From NCBI RefSeq assembly GCF_041320275.1, contig NZ_CP162023.1, forward strand, positions 1,798,001 to 1,862,000: 64,000 bases of DNA, given 5' to 3'. This DNA comes from Mumia sp. Pv4-285 (GTDB lineage Bacteria; Actinomycetota; Actinomycetes; Propionibacteriales; Nocardioidaceae). Both the position numbers and the translations under genes were made by a program. This document shows positions 8,237-16,952 of this stretch, in pieces (the stretch's first letter is position 1; every line of letters begins with the position of its first letter). The notes beneath the pieces are model-generated. The model had not been told where the DNA came from and made no database searches. It worked only from the letters and a program-made list of their open reading frames with translations.

Positions 8237-8956
8237 GCCGAGGTGCGGTGCGAGCCCGTACGTCACGCCGCTGGCCGCAATCGCCTGATCGAGGTCGGGG
8301 CTGACGACGAACGGGTGCCAGGCGAGGAGGTCTTGCAGATGGGGTTCGAGCGCGTCGGCGACCTCGACCGTGCTCACACGCCGGTCGAGCTCGAGCGACA
8401 GCGAGGTGACGCCCGCATCGGCGATGCCGCAGGGCACGATCTTGGCGAACCAGGTCATGTCGACGTCGCAGTTGAGCGCGAGCCCGTGCATCGTGACGCC
8501 GCGGGCCACCCGGATGCCGAGCTGGCCGAGCTTGCGCTCCGGGCCGCGGTCGTCGCCGGCGATCCAGACACCCGAGCGGCCGGAGACGCGACCGCACATG
8601 ACGCCGAGGTCGCGGACGGTGCGGATCATGGCCTCCTCGACGCGGCGTACGTAGTCCACGACGAGGACGTGCTCCGGCAGCGCGACGATCGGGTAGCCCA
8701 CCAGCTGGCCGGGCCCGTGAAAGGTGATGTTGCCGCCTCGGTCGATGTCGACGACACGGCTGCCGTCGGTCGGGCGCTCCCACCCCTCCGTTCGGGTGCC
8801 GGCGGTGAACACCGGCGCATGCTCGAGGAACAGCACGGTGTCGTCGACGACACCGGCTGCGCGGTCCGCGTGCAGCTCCCGCTGCAGCGCCCACATCTCC
8901 TCGTAGTCGGTGCCCTCGGACCCGAGCCCGATGCGGCGGATCTCCAGTGCGCTCAC
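8234..8956 (-). CDS. lipB: Octanoyltransferase
   Basis: A 240-residue octanoyl-ACP:protein transferase, which moves octanoate from ACP to lipoyl-domain lysines before LipA adds sulfur. RGGNITFHGPGQLVGYPI is the family signature with its conserved histidine, and RKLGQLGIRVARGVTMHGLALN carries the active-site lysine (RKLG, I-G-I-R type segment); the following PCGIADAGVTSLS contains the catalytic cysteine. The GTG start at 8956 sits 7 bases after TAGGCT with no ribosome-binding site, indicating a leaderless message. In related chromosomes lipB and lipA are neighbours; here the AraC and DUF1761 genes lie between them. Confidence 0.95.
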   Translation of the reverse strand: MSALEIRRIGLGSEGTDYEEMWALQRELHADRAAGVVDDTVLFLEHAPVFTAGTRTEGWERPTDGSRVVDIDRGGNITFHGPGQLVGYPIVALPEHVLVVDYVRRVEEAMIRTVRDLGVMCGRVSGRSGVWIAGDDRGPERKLGQLGIRVARGVTMHGLALNCDVDMTWFAKIVPCGIADAGVTSLSLELDRRVSTVEVADALEPHLQDLLAWHPFVVSPDLDQAIAASGVTYGLAPHLG

Positions 8957-8963
8957 GTCCGCC

Positions 8964-8969
8964 AGCCTA
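8964..8969 (-). promoter_or_regulatory. -10 TAGGCT, leaderless start for lipB
   Basis: Minus-strand TAGGCT lies exactly 7 bases before the GTG at 8956. Confidence 0.6.
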
Positions 8970-9027
8970 GTACGGCGCCTGTGGACGACGGCCGCGGGCG
9001 ACGGTGGCGGACGGGCATGCTGGCGCG

Positions 9028-9468
9028 ATGGATCCTGTGAGCCTGGCGAGCGCCGCGGCGCTGGTTGCCGGCACGGTCACCCGGAGCGCGGACTGGCTCG
9101 ACCGGCTCGCCGTCCTCGACGACAGCCGGTCAGCGGCGTTCGTCCGTGCCGACCCGAGCCTTCTCGGTGACGTGTACGCCTCCGGTGGGCGGCTGCTGGA
9201 GAGCGACACGGCGGCGATCCGTCGCTATGCCGCGCGCGGGCTCGAGGTCGAGGACGTCCGGTTCGAGGTCCTGCGGTTCCACGTCGTGCGCGAGAGCGAC
9301 CGCGTCGCGGTGCTGCGGGTCGTGGACCGTCTCGAACCGGTCCGCGTACGGTCCGCCGGCGGTGCCTGGCGGGCACTCCCGAGCGACGGTCCGACCGATC
9401 GGATGATCACCGTCGTCCGTACGGCCGCGGGCTGGCGGATCTCCACGGTCGAGCGGCTCGCGGGATGA
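9028..9468 (+). CDS. Hypothetical protein, possible NTF2-like fold
   Basis: A 146-residue protein I do not recognise with confidence. It begins with a short moderately hydrophobic helix (SLASAAALVAGTV), followed by LDDSRSAAFVRADPSLLGDVYASGGRLLESDTAAI, then alternating beta-strand-like segments (VRFEVLRFHVV, VAVLRVVDRL, MITVVRTAAGWRISTVERL). The closing R-T-x-x-G-W-R-I pattern is common in SnoaL/NTF2-like proteins, so that fold is a guess. The ATG at 9028 is the first good start; an upstream GTG at 9004 would overlap the lipB promoter region. It diverges from lipB and converges on the TIGR01777 gene, with its stop codon only 18 bases from the other stop. Confidence 0.7.
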   Translation: MDPVSLASAAALVAGTVTRSADWLDRLAVLDDSRSAAFVRADPSLLGDVYASGGRLLESDTAAIRRYAARGLEVEDVRFEVLRFHVVRESDRVAVLRVVDRLEPVRVRSAGGAWRALPSDGPTDRMITVVRTAAGWRISTVERLAG

Positions 9469-9486
9469 CGTCGGTGACTGGCGGAG

Positions 9487-10383
9487 TCAGCGCGACCCCA
9501 GTGCCGTTGCGACGACCTCGTCGACCGTGCGGTCGGCGAACACGTAGCCTGCCTCCTCGAGGCGCATCGGGACGGCCCTCAACGAGCCCAGGGCGAGGGT
9601 GGCGAGGCCGCCCATGGCCGTGCGGAGCGCGAACGCGGGCACGGGGACGATCGACGGGCGGTGCAAGGTTCGTGCAAGGGCCCGGGTGAACTCGGCGTTC
9701 GTCGAGGGCTCGGGCGCGACGACGTTGTACGGGCCGGCGGCGTCGTCGGTCTCGGCGAGGTGGGCGACGGCGCCGAGCCAGTCGCGCAGGCTGACCACGG
9801 GAAAGTACTGCTCGCCGGAGCCCAGGCGCCCGCCGGCGCCCAACCGGAACGGCAGGGCGATCACGCGCAGCAGTCCGCCGGACGAGTCGAGGACGGGCGC
9901 CGTACGGATGAAGCAAACCCTTGCGCCCGCGTCGGCCGCAGGAGAAGCGGCGGCCTCCCAGCGCTCGACGACGTCGCCCAGGAAGCCCGGAGCGCGAGGG
10001 CTGGTCTCGTCGAGGAGCGTGCTGCCCTGGTCGTCGCCGTAGGCGTTGATGCCGCTCCCGCTGAGCAGCACCGGCGGGCGGGGAGCGCGAGCGACCGCCT
10101 CCGCGATCGTGGTCGTCGTCGTCACCCGCGACTCGGTGAGCTCACGGCGGTACGCCGGTGTCCAGGGCCAGTGGGCGATCGGGGCACCCGACAGGTGGAC
10201 GACGACGTCGGTCGCGTCCACGACCTGCTGGTCGATGCGACCCGCCTCGGGGTCCCAGGACGACTCGAACGGGCCCTTCTCGGATCCGCGGACGAGTCGG
10301 ACGACCTCGTGACCGCGCTCCCGCAGATGGGCTGCGAGGGCGGTGCCGAGGAAGCCCGACGCCCCGGAAAGACAGAACCTCAT
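9487..10383 (-). CDS. TIGR01777-family epimerase (SDR fold)
   Basis: A 298-residue protein of the extended short-chain dehydrogenase superfamily. The N-terminal GASGFLGTALAAHL is the GxxGxxG nucleotide-binding loop; VVHLSGAPIAHWPW and RVTTTTTIAEAVAR are typical of the TIGR01777 group; the C-terminal MGGLATLALGSLRAVPMRLEEAGYVF matches DUF1731. Members are annotated as NAD-dependent epimerases, sometimes with a cell-division inhibitor label (SulA-like) that is poorly supported. It is the last gene of the lpdA-sucB transcription unit, 56 bases after sucB, an arrangement also seen around mycobacterial dlaT (Rv2216 by memory). The substrate is unknown. Confidence 0.92.
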   Translation of the reverse strand: MRFCLSGASGFLGTALAAHLRERGHEVVRLVRGSEKGPFESSWDPEAGRIDQQVVDATDVVVHLSGAPIAHWPWTPAYRRELTESRVTTTTTIAEAVARAPRPPVLLSGSGINAYGDDQGSTLLDETSPRAPGFLGDVVERWEAAASPAADAGARVCFIRTAPVLDSSGGLLRVIALPFRLGAGGRLGSGEQYFPVVSLRDWLGAVAHLAETDDAAGPYNVVAPEPSTNAEFTRALARTLHRPSIVPVPAFALRTAMGGLATLALGSLRAVPMRLEEAGYVFADRTVDEVVATALGSR

Positions 10384-10439
10384 GCGCCCATCCTCACGCG
10401 CGCACGAGGTTCTGTCAGGAGACGGCCGAGGCCGCCGCG

Positions 10440-12305
10440 TCAGCCGAGCTCGGCCTCGAAGGCCCCCTCCTCGAGGCGCTTCTTGACCGTCGTCAGGAAG
10501 CGGCCCGTGTCGGCGCCGTCGACGAGGCGGTGGTCGTAGGTCATCGGCAGGTACGCCATCGACCGGATCGAGATCGAGTCGTTGCCGTCGGCGTCGGTGA
10601 CCACGACCGGCTTCTTCACGACCGCACCGGTGGCAAGCATCGCGGCCTGCGGCTGGACCAGGATCGGCGTGTCGAACAGACCGCCGAAGCTGCCGATGTT
10701 GGTGATCGTGAAGGTGCCGCCGGACAGCTCGTGGGGCTTGATGTCGCCCGTGCGCGCACGCTTCGCGAGGTCGTCGATGCGCTGGGCGAGACCCGCCAGG
10801 CTGAGGTCGCCGGCATCGTGGACGACGATCGAGAGCAGGCCCCGCTCGGTGTCGACGGCGATGCCCAGGTTGATCGCCGCGTGGTAGGTGATCTCCTTCG
10901 TCTCCTCGTCGTACGACGCGTTGACGTTCGGGTGCGCCTTCAGTGCCTCGACCGTCGCCTTGGCGATGAACGGCAGGTAGGTCAGCTTGACGCCCTCGCG
11001 GTCGAGGAACGACGCCTTGTGCTTCGCACGGAGCGCGGCGATGCGGGTGAGGTCGACCTCGTGCACCTGCGTGAGCTGGGCGGCCTCCTGCAGCGACTCC
11101 TTGGTCTTGATCGCCGTCAGCTGGCGGATCCGGGTCGCCTTCTTGACCGTTCCTGCGAGTCCGGAGACGTCAGCCCCGCTCGCCGCCGGGGCAGCAGCGA
11201 CGGGCGCTGCGGCGGCGGCGCGTGCCTTCTCGGCGGCGTCGAGGATGTCCTGCTTGCGGATGCGGCCGCCGACACCGGTGCCCGCGACGTCGTCGAGGGC
11301 GACACCCTCGCGCTCGGCCAGCTTGCGGACGATCGGGGTCACGTACTGGCGGCCGTCGGACTTGACCGCGCTCGGCTTGGCCTCGGGCTCGGCTTCCGGC
11401 TTGGGCTCCGGCTCGGGCTTGGACTCGGGCTTGGACTCGGGCTCGGCCTTTGCCTCGGGCTCGGGCTTGGACTCAGGCTCGGCCTTTGCCTCGGGCTCGG
11501 CCTTCGGCTCCGGCTCCGGCTCCGGCTCTGCCTCGGGCTCCGCGGACGGCGCGGGAGCGTCGGACGGGGCGGACGCTCCCTCTGCCCCGATCAGCGCGAG
11601 CTGACCGCCGACCTGGACGGTCTCGTCCTCCGCTGCCGTGATCTCGACCAGCGTGCCGGCGACCGGGGACGGGATCTCGGTGTCGACCTTGTCGGTCGAG
11701 ACCTCGAGGAGCGGCTCGTCGACGGCGACCTCGTCACCGACCTGCTTGAGCCACCGGGTGACGGTGCCCTCGGTGACGCTCTCGCCGAGCTCGGGGAGGG
11801 TCACGGGTGTCGCGTCTCCGGAGGGAGCCGACTGACCACCGTCGTCGGTCGGCTGGTCGCCCGAGTCCTTCGGCTCCTCGGAGGACGCCTGCTCGGCGGC
11901 GACCGCGGGAGTCGTCTCCTCGTCGTCCGGCGTGCTGGACTCGCCTGCCGGCTCCTCGGGTGCTTCCCCCTCGTCCGTGGCGGCCTCGTCGGCGGGCGCC
12001 TCCTCAGGCGCAGCCTCCTCGGCGGGCGCCTCCTCGCCGGACGGGGCGTCGTCGCCGGTGGACTCGCCCTCCTCGCCGATCGAGGCGAGAACTGCGCCGA
12101 CCTCGACCGTCTCGTCCTCGGCCGCGGAGATCTCCAGCAGGACGCCGGCGACCGGCGACGGGATCTCGGTGTCGACCTTGTCGGTGGACACCTCGAGGAG
12201 GGGCTCGTCGACGGCAACCGTGTCGCCGATCTGCTTCAGCCACCGCGTGACGGTGCCTTCGGTGACGCTCTCTCCGAGCTCTGGAAGCGTGACGGGCGTT
12301 GCCAT
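10440..12305 (-). CDS. sucB: 2-oxoglutarate dehydrogenase E2, dihydrolipoamide succinyltransferase, two lipoyl domains
   Basis: A 621-residue E2 subunit. Lipoyl domain 1 covers about 1-76 with lipoyl-lysine K43 in [11 protein letters not shown], and lipoyl domain 2 repeats the same motif after an acidic Ala/Glu-rich linker. A second linker is built of Glu-Pro-Lys-Ala repeats. Then come the peripheral-subunit-binding domain ([28 protein letters not shown]) and the catalytic acyltransferase domain, ending near [14 protein letters not shown], whose H and D are catalytic. In actinobacteria this protein is often named SucB or DlaT and may serve the pyruvate complex too. It follows lpdA by 20 bases. 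LipA and LipB encoded nearby supply its cofactor. Confidence 0.95.
   Translation of the reverse strand: MATPVTLPELGESVTEGTVTRWLKQIGDTVAVDEPLLEVSTDKVDTEIPSPVAGVLLEISAAEDETVEVGAVLASIGEEGESTGDDAPSGEEAPAEEAAPEEAPADEAATDEGEAPEEPAGESSTPDDEETTPAVAAEQASSEEPKDSGDQPTDDGGQSAPSGDATPVTLPELGESVTEGTVTRWLKQVGDEVAVDEPLLEVSTDKVDTEIPSPVAGTLVEITAAEDETVQVGGQLALIGAEGASAPSDAPAPSAEPEAEPEPEPEPKAEPEAKAEPESKPEPEAKAEPESKPESKPEPEPKPEAEPEAKPSAVKSDGRQYVTPIVRKLAEREGVALDDVAGTGVGGRIRKQDILDAAEKARAAAAAPVAAAPAASGADVSGLAGTVKKATRIRQLTAIKTKESLQEAAQLTQVHEVDLTRIAALRAKHKASFLDREGVKLTYLPFIAKATVEALKAHPNVNASYDEETKEITYHAAINLGIAVDTERGLLSIVVHDAGDLSLAGLAQRIDDLAKRARTGDIKPHELSGGTFTITNIGSFGGLFDTPILVQPQAAMLATGAVVKKPVVVTDADGNDSISIRSMAYLPMTYDHRLVDGADTGRFLTTVKKRLEEGAFEAELG
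11390..11530 (-). repeat. Internal tandem repeats coding the Glu-Pro-Lys linker of SucB
   Basis: Short in-frame repeats of the type GGCTCGG(C/A)CTT on the plus strand encode E-P-E-A/S-K-A/P units on the minus strand. They form the flexible linker between lipoyl domain 2 and the subunit-binding domain, and also create a spurious Gly-Leu repeat frame on the other strand. Confidence 0.8.
11621..11812 (-). repeat. Direct repeat copy A: second lipoyl-domain coding segment
   Basis: This segment aligns without gaps to 12110-12301 at an offset of 489 bases. By eye, most positions agree, including many silent ones, so the duplication is recent or has been homogenised. Confidence 0.8.
12110..12301 (-). 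repeat. Direct repeat copy B: first lipoyl-domain coding segment
   Basis: Partner of the segment at 11621-11812, offset 489 bases. It encodes the first lipoyl domain of SucB, including [11 protein letters not shown]. Confidence 0.8.
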
Positions 12306-12325
12306 GGGTTGACCCCTGTCTGATC

Positions 12326-13711
12326 TCAGGCGTGTGCGTGGAGTGGTGATCCGGCAAGAGCCAGTGCGGCCTCACCGAGTGCTTCGTTCTGGGTGGGGTG
12401 GGCGTGGACGAATGCGGCGACGTCTTCGGGGAAGGCGTCCCAGTTCACCCACAAGGATGCCTCGCCGACCTGCTCGCCCATCCGTGACCCGATCATGTGG
12501 ACCCCGAGGACAGGACCGTCGATCTCGCGGACGACCTTGACGAGACCGGCCGACCGGAGGATCTGCGTCTTGCCGTTGCCGGCGAGGTTGTACTCGTACG
12601 TGGCCACGGCACCGTCGCCGTACGCCGTCCTGGCCTGTGCCTCGGTCAGTCCGACCGACGCGAGCTCGGGCTCGCAGTAAGTCACGCGTGGGATGCCGCT
12701 GTCGACCACCGGCTGCGGCGAGCGCCCGGCGATCTCCTCGGCGACGAAGATGCCGTGGGCGAACCCACGGTGCGCGAGCTGGAGCCCCCGGACGACGTCG
12801 CCGACGGCGTACACGCCCTCGACCGACGTGCGCAGCCGGTCGTCGGTGACGACGAACCCGCGGTCCACGGAGATGCCGTGGTCGGAGAGACCGAGGCCGT
12901 CGGTGCGGGGTCCGCGACCGACTGCGATGAGCACGAGGTCGGCCTCGAGCGTCTCGCCGCCCTCGAGCGAGACGTAGGCGCACGCCTCGTCCTGCTTCAC
13001 GCCCGTGATGGCCGTGGCGGTGCGGAAGGCGATCTTGCGCTTGCGGAAGGCCCGCTCGAGCTGGACGGAGAGGACCTCGTCCTCGAGCGGCACGAGGTGC
13101 GGGAGGGCCTCGACGATCGTCACGTCGCAGCCGAAGGAGCGCCACACCGACGCCAGCTCGACGCCGATCACGCTCCCGCCCACGACGACGACCCGCTGGG
13201 GGAGCTCCTCCAGGGCAAGCGCGCCGTCCGACGTCACGACCCGGCCGCCGATCTCGACCCCGGGGACGGTGCGCGCGTACGAGCCGGTGGCCACCACGAG
13301 GTTGCGTCCGGTGACGACGGTGTCCGCGACTGCGACCGAGCGCGGCCCGACGAGGTGCCCGGTGCCGTCGACGACGTCGATGCCTGCGCCGCGCACGAGA
13401 CCTTGGAGGCCGCGGTAGAGGCGGTCCACGACACCCTCGCGGTAGCGAGCCACCGCGGCGAGGTCGACGCCTGCGTACGTCGCGCGCACCCCGAACGCCG
13501 AGGCGTCACGGGCTGCGTCGGCGACCTCGGCGGCGTGCAGCATGGCCTTGGTCGGGATGCAGCCCTGGTGCAGGCACGTCCCGCCGAGCTTGTCGGCCTC
13601 GACCAGAGCGACGCTCAGGCCGAGCTGTCGTGCACGGAGCGCGGTCGCATAACCCCCGCTCCCTCCACCGAGCACCACGACGTCGTGGTCGCGGGGGGCG
13701 GACTGGGTCAC
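12326..13711 (-). CDS. lpdA: Dihydrolipoamide dehydrogenase (E3)
   Basis: A 461-residue flavoprotein that re-oxidises the dihydrolipoyl groups of E2 with NAD+. It has the FAD-binding [10 protein letters not shown] loop at the N-terminus, the redox disulfide [13 protein letters not shown], a second nucleotide-binding [11 protein letters not shown], the FAD-contacting YAVGDVV, and the C-terminal dimer-interface motif [13 protein letters not shown] with the catalytic histidine. The GTG at 13711 has GGAGG 6 bases upstream. It is the first gene of the unit lpdA-sucB-epimerase. Lpd is shared by pyruvate and 2-oxoglutarate complexes and the glycine cleavage system, whose GcvT is encoded 2 kb away. 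Confidence 0.96.
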   Translation of the reverse strand: MTQSAPRDHDVVVLGGGSGGYATALRARQLGLSVALVEADKLGGTCLHQGCIPTKAMLHAAEVADAARDASAFGVRATYAGVDLAAVARYREGVVDRLYRGLQGLVRGAGIDVVDGTGHLVGPRSVAVADTVVTGRNLVVATGSYARTVPGVEIGGRVVTSDGALALEELPQRVVVVGGSVIGVELASVWRSFGCDVTIVEALPHLVPLEDEVLSVQLERAFRKRKIAFRTATAITGVKQDEACAYVSLEGGETLEADLVLIAVGRGPRTDGLGLSDHGISVDRGFVVTDDRLRTSVEGVYAVGDVVRGLQLAHRGFAHGIFVAEEIAGRSPQPVVDSGIPRVTYCEPELASVGLTEAQARTAYGDGAVATYEYNLAGNGKTQILRSAGLVKVVREIDGPVLGVHMIGSRMGEQVGEASLWVNWDAFPEDVAAFVHAHPTQNEALGEAALALAGSPLHAHA

Positions 13712-13882
13712 GGGAAGCCTCCAGGTGGTGAGGGCGGCGAGATCTTCGCTGCCTGCTGCCGCCCTCATCTTGTCACTGCGCATCAGGCGGCGCACACAGT
13801 GGGGCGCTACCCGTGGGTACGGCAGACTGGTGGAAGAACGCCTCAGCCACAGCCTCGCTCGACAGCCGCAGGAGCACACCCG

Positions 13883-14248
13883 ATGGGCCTCTTCCGACGC
13901 AAGAAGCAAAACCGCACACGCGGTGGCGCCATGGTCTCCGACCGCGCTTCGGACACCGCAGACCGCGCGCACCTGGAGAAGTTCGTCGAGTCCCGCGTCG
14001 GAGTCGAGGGGTTCGTCGAGCCGCCGACCGCGGTGTCCCAGGTGACCCTCCTCCTGGTCGCCAAGGACGGCGAGTGGACCCGTCGCCGTGTGCCGTCGGC
14101 CGCCTGGGCACACGACTTCGGCAACAAGCACCGCGTGCCGACCTACGACGCCGGTGTCGTCGGCTACCCGCAGCGGATGCGCGAGTACAACCGCCGGGTC
14201 GCGGCAGAGCGCAAGAGGCGCGACCGCGAGGCGCAGACCGGCGACTGA
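13883..14248 (+). CDS. Conserved hypothetical protein
   Basis: A 121-residue, charged, apparently soluble protein; family not recognised. It opens with GLFRRKKQNRTRGG, a basic tail, then a core HLEKFVESRVGVEGFVEPPTAVSQVTLLLVAKDGEWTRRRVPS that suggests a small alpha/beta domain, a DFGNKHRVPTYDAGVVGYPQRM segment, and a basic C-terminal helix RVAAERKRRDRE. No signal peptide or membrane segment is evident. The ATG at 13883 has AGGAG 8 bases upstream. It diverges from lpdA across 171 bases and converges on pepA, where both stop codons lie inside a palindrome. The sequence pattern suggests a conserved actinobacterial protein, but the role cannot be inferred. Confidence 0.8.
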   Translation: MGLFRRKKQNRTRGGAMVSDRASDTADRAHLEKFVESRVGVEGFVEPPTAVSQVTLLLVAKDGEWTRRRVPSAAWAHDFGNKHRVPTYDAGVVGYPQRMREYNRRVAAERKRRDREAQTGD

Positions 14249-14275
14249 GCGCCGGCCCGCGCCGGGCCTCAGTCG
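14242..14275. terminator. Bidirectional palindrome between convergent genes
   Basis: CGACTGAG (14242-14249) pairs with CTCAGTCG (14268-14275), and a GC-rich inner stem lies between them. The first arm contains the upstream gene's TGA and the second contains the pepA stop codon, so one hairpin can serve both strands. Confidence 0.6.
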
Positions 14276-15789
14276 ACGGTGTGCGCCAGCTGCTCGGCGA
14301 GGGCGACGAGCGTGCGTACGCTCATGCCGGTGCCGCCCTTGGGGACCTCGTCGTACGCCCCCGCGTCGTTGAAGGCAGGACCGGCGATGTCGAGATGGGC
14401 CCACGTCGCGTCGCCCACGAACTTCTGGAGGAACGCGGCCGCGAACAGCGCGCCGCCGGCCGGCTTCGGGTTGTGCTGACGCACGTCCGCGATGTCCGAG
14501 CTCGTGACACGGGCCGTGACCTCGTCGGTGATCGGGAGGGGCCAGAACGCCTCGCCCGCGACCTCGGCGGCGTCCAGGACCTGCTGGCGGAGTGCCTCGT
14601 CGTTGCCGAGCACGGCGGCGGTGCGGTCACCCAGCGCGACCATCGCGGCTCCTGTCAGCGTCGCGACGTCGATGACGAGGTCGGGCTTGGCCTCGACGGC
14701 GACGACCAGACCGTCGGCGAGGACCAGACGTCCCTCCGCGTCGGTGTTGTGCACCTCGACGGTCGTGCCGCCGCGGATCGCGATGACGTCGCCCGGACGC
14801 ATCGCCGAACCGCTCGGCATGTTCTCGGCCATCGAAGCGATGCAGGTGACCGCGACGGGGAGCTCGAGCGCGGCGATCGCCAACGTCGCGGCGACCACGG
14901 ACGCCGCGCCGGCCATGTCGCACTTCATCGTCATCATGCTCGCGCCCGGCTTCAGGCTGAGACCGCCCGAGTCGAAGGTGATGCCCTTGCCGACGAGGGC
15001 GAGGTGGGCGACCGGCTTCTTCGGCTTGTAGGTCACGTGCACCATGCGGGGCGGGTTGGTCGACCCTTGGCCGACCCCGAGGATGCCGCCGCACTGCTCC
15101 TTCGCGAGCCGGGTCTCGTCCCACACGGCGACCTTCACGCCCGTGGTCCCGTCGGCCCTGGCCGTGTCGCTGACGCTGTCGGCGAACGCCGCGGGCGTCA
15201 GGTCGCCGGGACCGGTGTTGACCCAGTCACGGGCGCGGTTGACCGCGGTGGCCGTCGTCTGGCCGGCCTCGAGCGCCGCCAGTGCGCCGGCGTCGCGGGA
15301 CAGGCGGGTGAGGAGGACGATCCCGTTGGGACGGTCCTCGGCGGCCTTCTTCGCGTCGTCCGTCGTGCGGTAGCGGTCGAAGCGGTAGCCGCCGAGCTTC
15401 ACGCCCTCGGTCACCGCGCGCACGGCGTCGGCATCGGGCGTCGGCAGGGCGTACGCCACCGTCGTCGCGTTGTGGACCGCCTTGATCGCCTTCGCCGCCG
15501 CCTTGCGGAGGTCGCTCGTCGACGGCGCGGCGTCCAGACCCACCGCGACGACCACGGCCGCCTTGATCGCGCCACCGGTCGGCAGGACGGCGACGTCACC
15601 CTTCTTGCCGCGGAACCCGAGCGCTGTCAGCGTCGGCCCGAAGGAGCGACCGAAGGCCTTGCTCACACCGTCGGCAGGCTCGATCGCCTTGAGGTCGGGC
15701 CCGACACCGATCACGACGACGTCGGCTCGCGTGGTCGTCGGTGCGGCGGAACTGAGGGTGAACGTGGGCTCTGCGCTCTTCTGGGCCAT
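14269..15789 (-). CDS. pepA: Leucyl aminopeptidase, M17 family
   Basis: A 506-residue M17 metallo-aminopeptidase that removes N-terminal residues from peptides in the cytoplasm. The metal-binding segments are visible: LVGKGITFDSGGLSLKPG with the conserved K and D, KCDMAGAASV, and the family signature NTDAEGRLVLADGL with D and E ligands. The N-terminal domain is the variable macro-like domain of the family. The ATG at 15789 lies 7 bases after TAGGCT, so the message is leaderless. It is divergent from gcvT across 42 bases, and a lipoate-locus pepB is found in a similar place in mycobacteria (Rv2213 by memory). Confidence 0.96.
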   Translation of the reverse strand: MAQKSAEPTFTLSSAAPTTTRADVVVIGVGPDLKAIEPADGVSKAFGRSFGPTLTALGFRGKKGDVAVLPTGGAIKAAVVVAVGLDAAPSTSDLRKAAAKAIKAVHNATTVAYALPTPDADAVRAVTEGVKLGGYRFDRYRTTDDAKKAAEDRPNGIVLLTRLSRDAGALAALEAGQTTATAVNRARDWVNTGPGDLTPAAFADSVSDTARADGTTGVKVAVWDETRLAKEQCGGILGVGQGSTNPPRMVHVTYKPKKPVAHLALVGKGITFDSGGLSLKPGASMMTMKCDMAGAASVVAATLAIAALELPVAVTCIASMAENMPSGSAMRPGDVIAIRGGTTVEVHNTDAEGRLVLADGLVVAVEAKPDLVIDVATLTGAAMVALGDRTAAVLGNDEALRQQVLDAAEVAGEAFWPLPITDEVTARVTSSDIADVRQHNPKPAGGALFAAAFLQKFVGDATWAHLDIAGPAFNDAGAYDEVPKGGTGMSVRTLVALAEQLAHTVD

Positions 15790-15796
15790 GCGTGTC

Positions 15797-15802
15797 AGCC
15801 TA
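15797..15802 (-). promoter_or_regulatory. -10 TAGGCT, leaderless start for pepA
   Basis: Minus-strand TAGGCT lies exactly 7 bases before the ATG at 15789. It is 16 bases away from the gcvT -10 on the opposite strand. Confidence 0.65.
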
Positions 15803-15818
15803 GCGACGGACGGCGGGA

Positions 15819-15824
15819 TAAGTT
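15819..15824 (+). promoter_or_regulatory. -10 TAAGTT, leaderless start for gcvT
   Basis: TAAGTT lies exactly 7 bases before the ATG at 15832, with no Shine-Dalgarno sequence. Confidence 0.6.
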
Positions 15825-15831
15825 TCTGGTC

Positions 15832-16923
15832 ATGACGCTCGCGCACTCACCGCTGCACGCACGCCACCTCGAGCTGGGAGCGAAGCTGGCCGAGTTCGGC
15901 GGGTGGGAGATGCCCCTCGAGTACGCCGGCGGCGGGGTCCTCGCCGAGCACAAGGCCGTGCGCGAGGGCGTCGGCATCTTCGACGTCAGCCACCTCGGCA
16001 AGGCCACGGTGCAGGGGCCGGGAGCGGCGGCGTACCTCGACCGCTGCCTGACCAACGCCGTCGACCGCATCGCCCCCGGTCAGGCGCAGTACACGCTCTG
16101 CTGCGACGACGACGGCGGCGTGGTCGACGACCTGATCGTCTACCTGCGCAGCGACGACGACGTGCTTCTCGTCCCGAACGCCGCCAACACCGCCGAGGTC
16201 GTACGCCGGCTGGTCGAGCGCGCGCCGGGCGACCTCACCATCACGGACCGTCACCACGACTTCGCGGTCCTCGCCGTGCAGGGGCCGCGCAGCGAGGAGA
16301 CGCTCGCCCAGCTCGGGCTCCCGGTCTCGCACGACTACATGTCGTACGCCGAGGCCCAGCTCGACGGCGCCACGCTCACCGTCTGCCGCACCGGCTACAC
16401 CGGGGAGCGCGGGTACGAGCTGGTGGTGCCGGCCGACTCCGCGGTGGCGGTCTGGGACGCGATCATGGCGGGTGGGGAGGAGCACGCGATCCGCGCGTGC
16501 GGCCTCGGCGCGCGCGACACGCTGCGGACGGAGATGGGATACCCGCTGCACGGGCAGGACCTGTCGCTCGAGATCTCGCCGGTGATGGCGCGCCTCGGCT
16601 GGGCCGTCGGATGGGACAAGCCGGAGTTCTGGGGACGGGACGCGCTCCTCGCCCAGCGTCAGGCCGGTGAGGTGCCGCTCTTGCGCGGGCTCGTCGCCGT
16701 GGGTCGCGGGATCGCCCGGCCCCACATGGCGGTCGCGGCAGGTGGGGCGGAGGTCGGCGAGGTCACCTCCGGCACGTTCTCGCCGACGCTGCGCCGAGGA
16801 GTCGCGCTCGCTCTGCTCGACCGCACGGTGTCGGTCGGCGACGAGGTCACCGTGGACGTCAGAGGACGTGCGGAGCCGTTCCGCGTCACTGCCCCGCCGT
16901 TCGTCGAGTCGTCGACCCGGTAG
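15832..16923 (+). CDS. gcvT: Glycine cleavage system T protein (aminomethyltransferase)
   Basis: A 363-residue folate-dependent enzyme. It takes the aminomethyl group from the lipoyl arm of H protein, releases ammonia and gives methylene-tetrahydrofolate. It shows FGGWEMPLEYAGG at the N-terminus, IFDVSHLGKATVQGPGA, with the conserved D of the active site, QYTLCCDDDGGVVDDLIVY, and CRTGYTGERGYEL, followed by the C-terminal barrel with LGARDTLRTEMGYPLHGQD. No gcvH or gcvP lies in the window, so the rest of the system is elsewhere. The start is fixed by the leaderless promoter. It shares a short divergent intergenic region with pepA. Confidence 0.96.
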   Translation: MTLAHSPLHARHLELGAKLAEFGGWEMPLEYAGGGVLAEHKAVREGVGIFDVSHLGKATVQGPGAAAYLDRCLTNAVDRIAPGQAQYTLCCDDDGGVVDDLIVYLRSDDDVLLVPNAANTAEVVRRLVERAPGDLTITDRHHDFAVLAVQGPRSEETLAQLGLPVSHDYMSYAEAQLDGATLTVCRTGYTGERGYELVVPADSAVAVWDAIMAGGEEHAIRACGLGARDTLRTEMGYPLHGQDLSLEISPVMARLGWAVGWDKPEFWGRDALLAQRQAGEVPLLRGLVAVGRGIARPHMAVAAGGAEVGEVTSGTFSPTLRRGVALALLDRTVSVGDEVTVDVRGRAEPFRVTAPPFVESSTR

Positions 16924-16940
16924 CCGCGGACCCGGCTGGC

Positions 16941-16946
16941 TAGGCT
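16941..16946 (+). promoter_or_regulatory. -10 TAGGCT, leaderless start for the 66-residue gene
   Basis: TAGGCT lies 6 bases before the ATG at 16953 and no ribosome-binding site is present. Confidence 0.55.
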
Positions 16947-16952
16947 GCCCCC

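Noticed and set aside
8967-9209. Minus-strand frame across the start of the 146-residue gene
   Set aside because: No motif and no start signal; overlaps the lipB promoter region.
10158-12323. 721-residue plus-strand frame with Gly-Leu repeats opposite sucB
   Set aside because: The repeats are the reverse strand of the Glu-Pro-Lys linker codons of SucB; the frame lacks a start signal.
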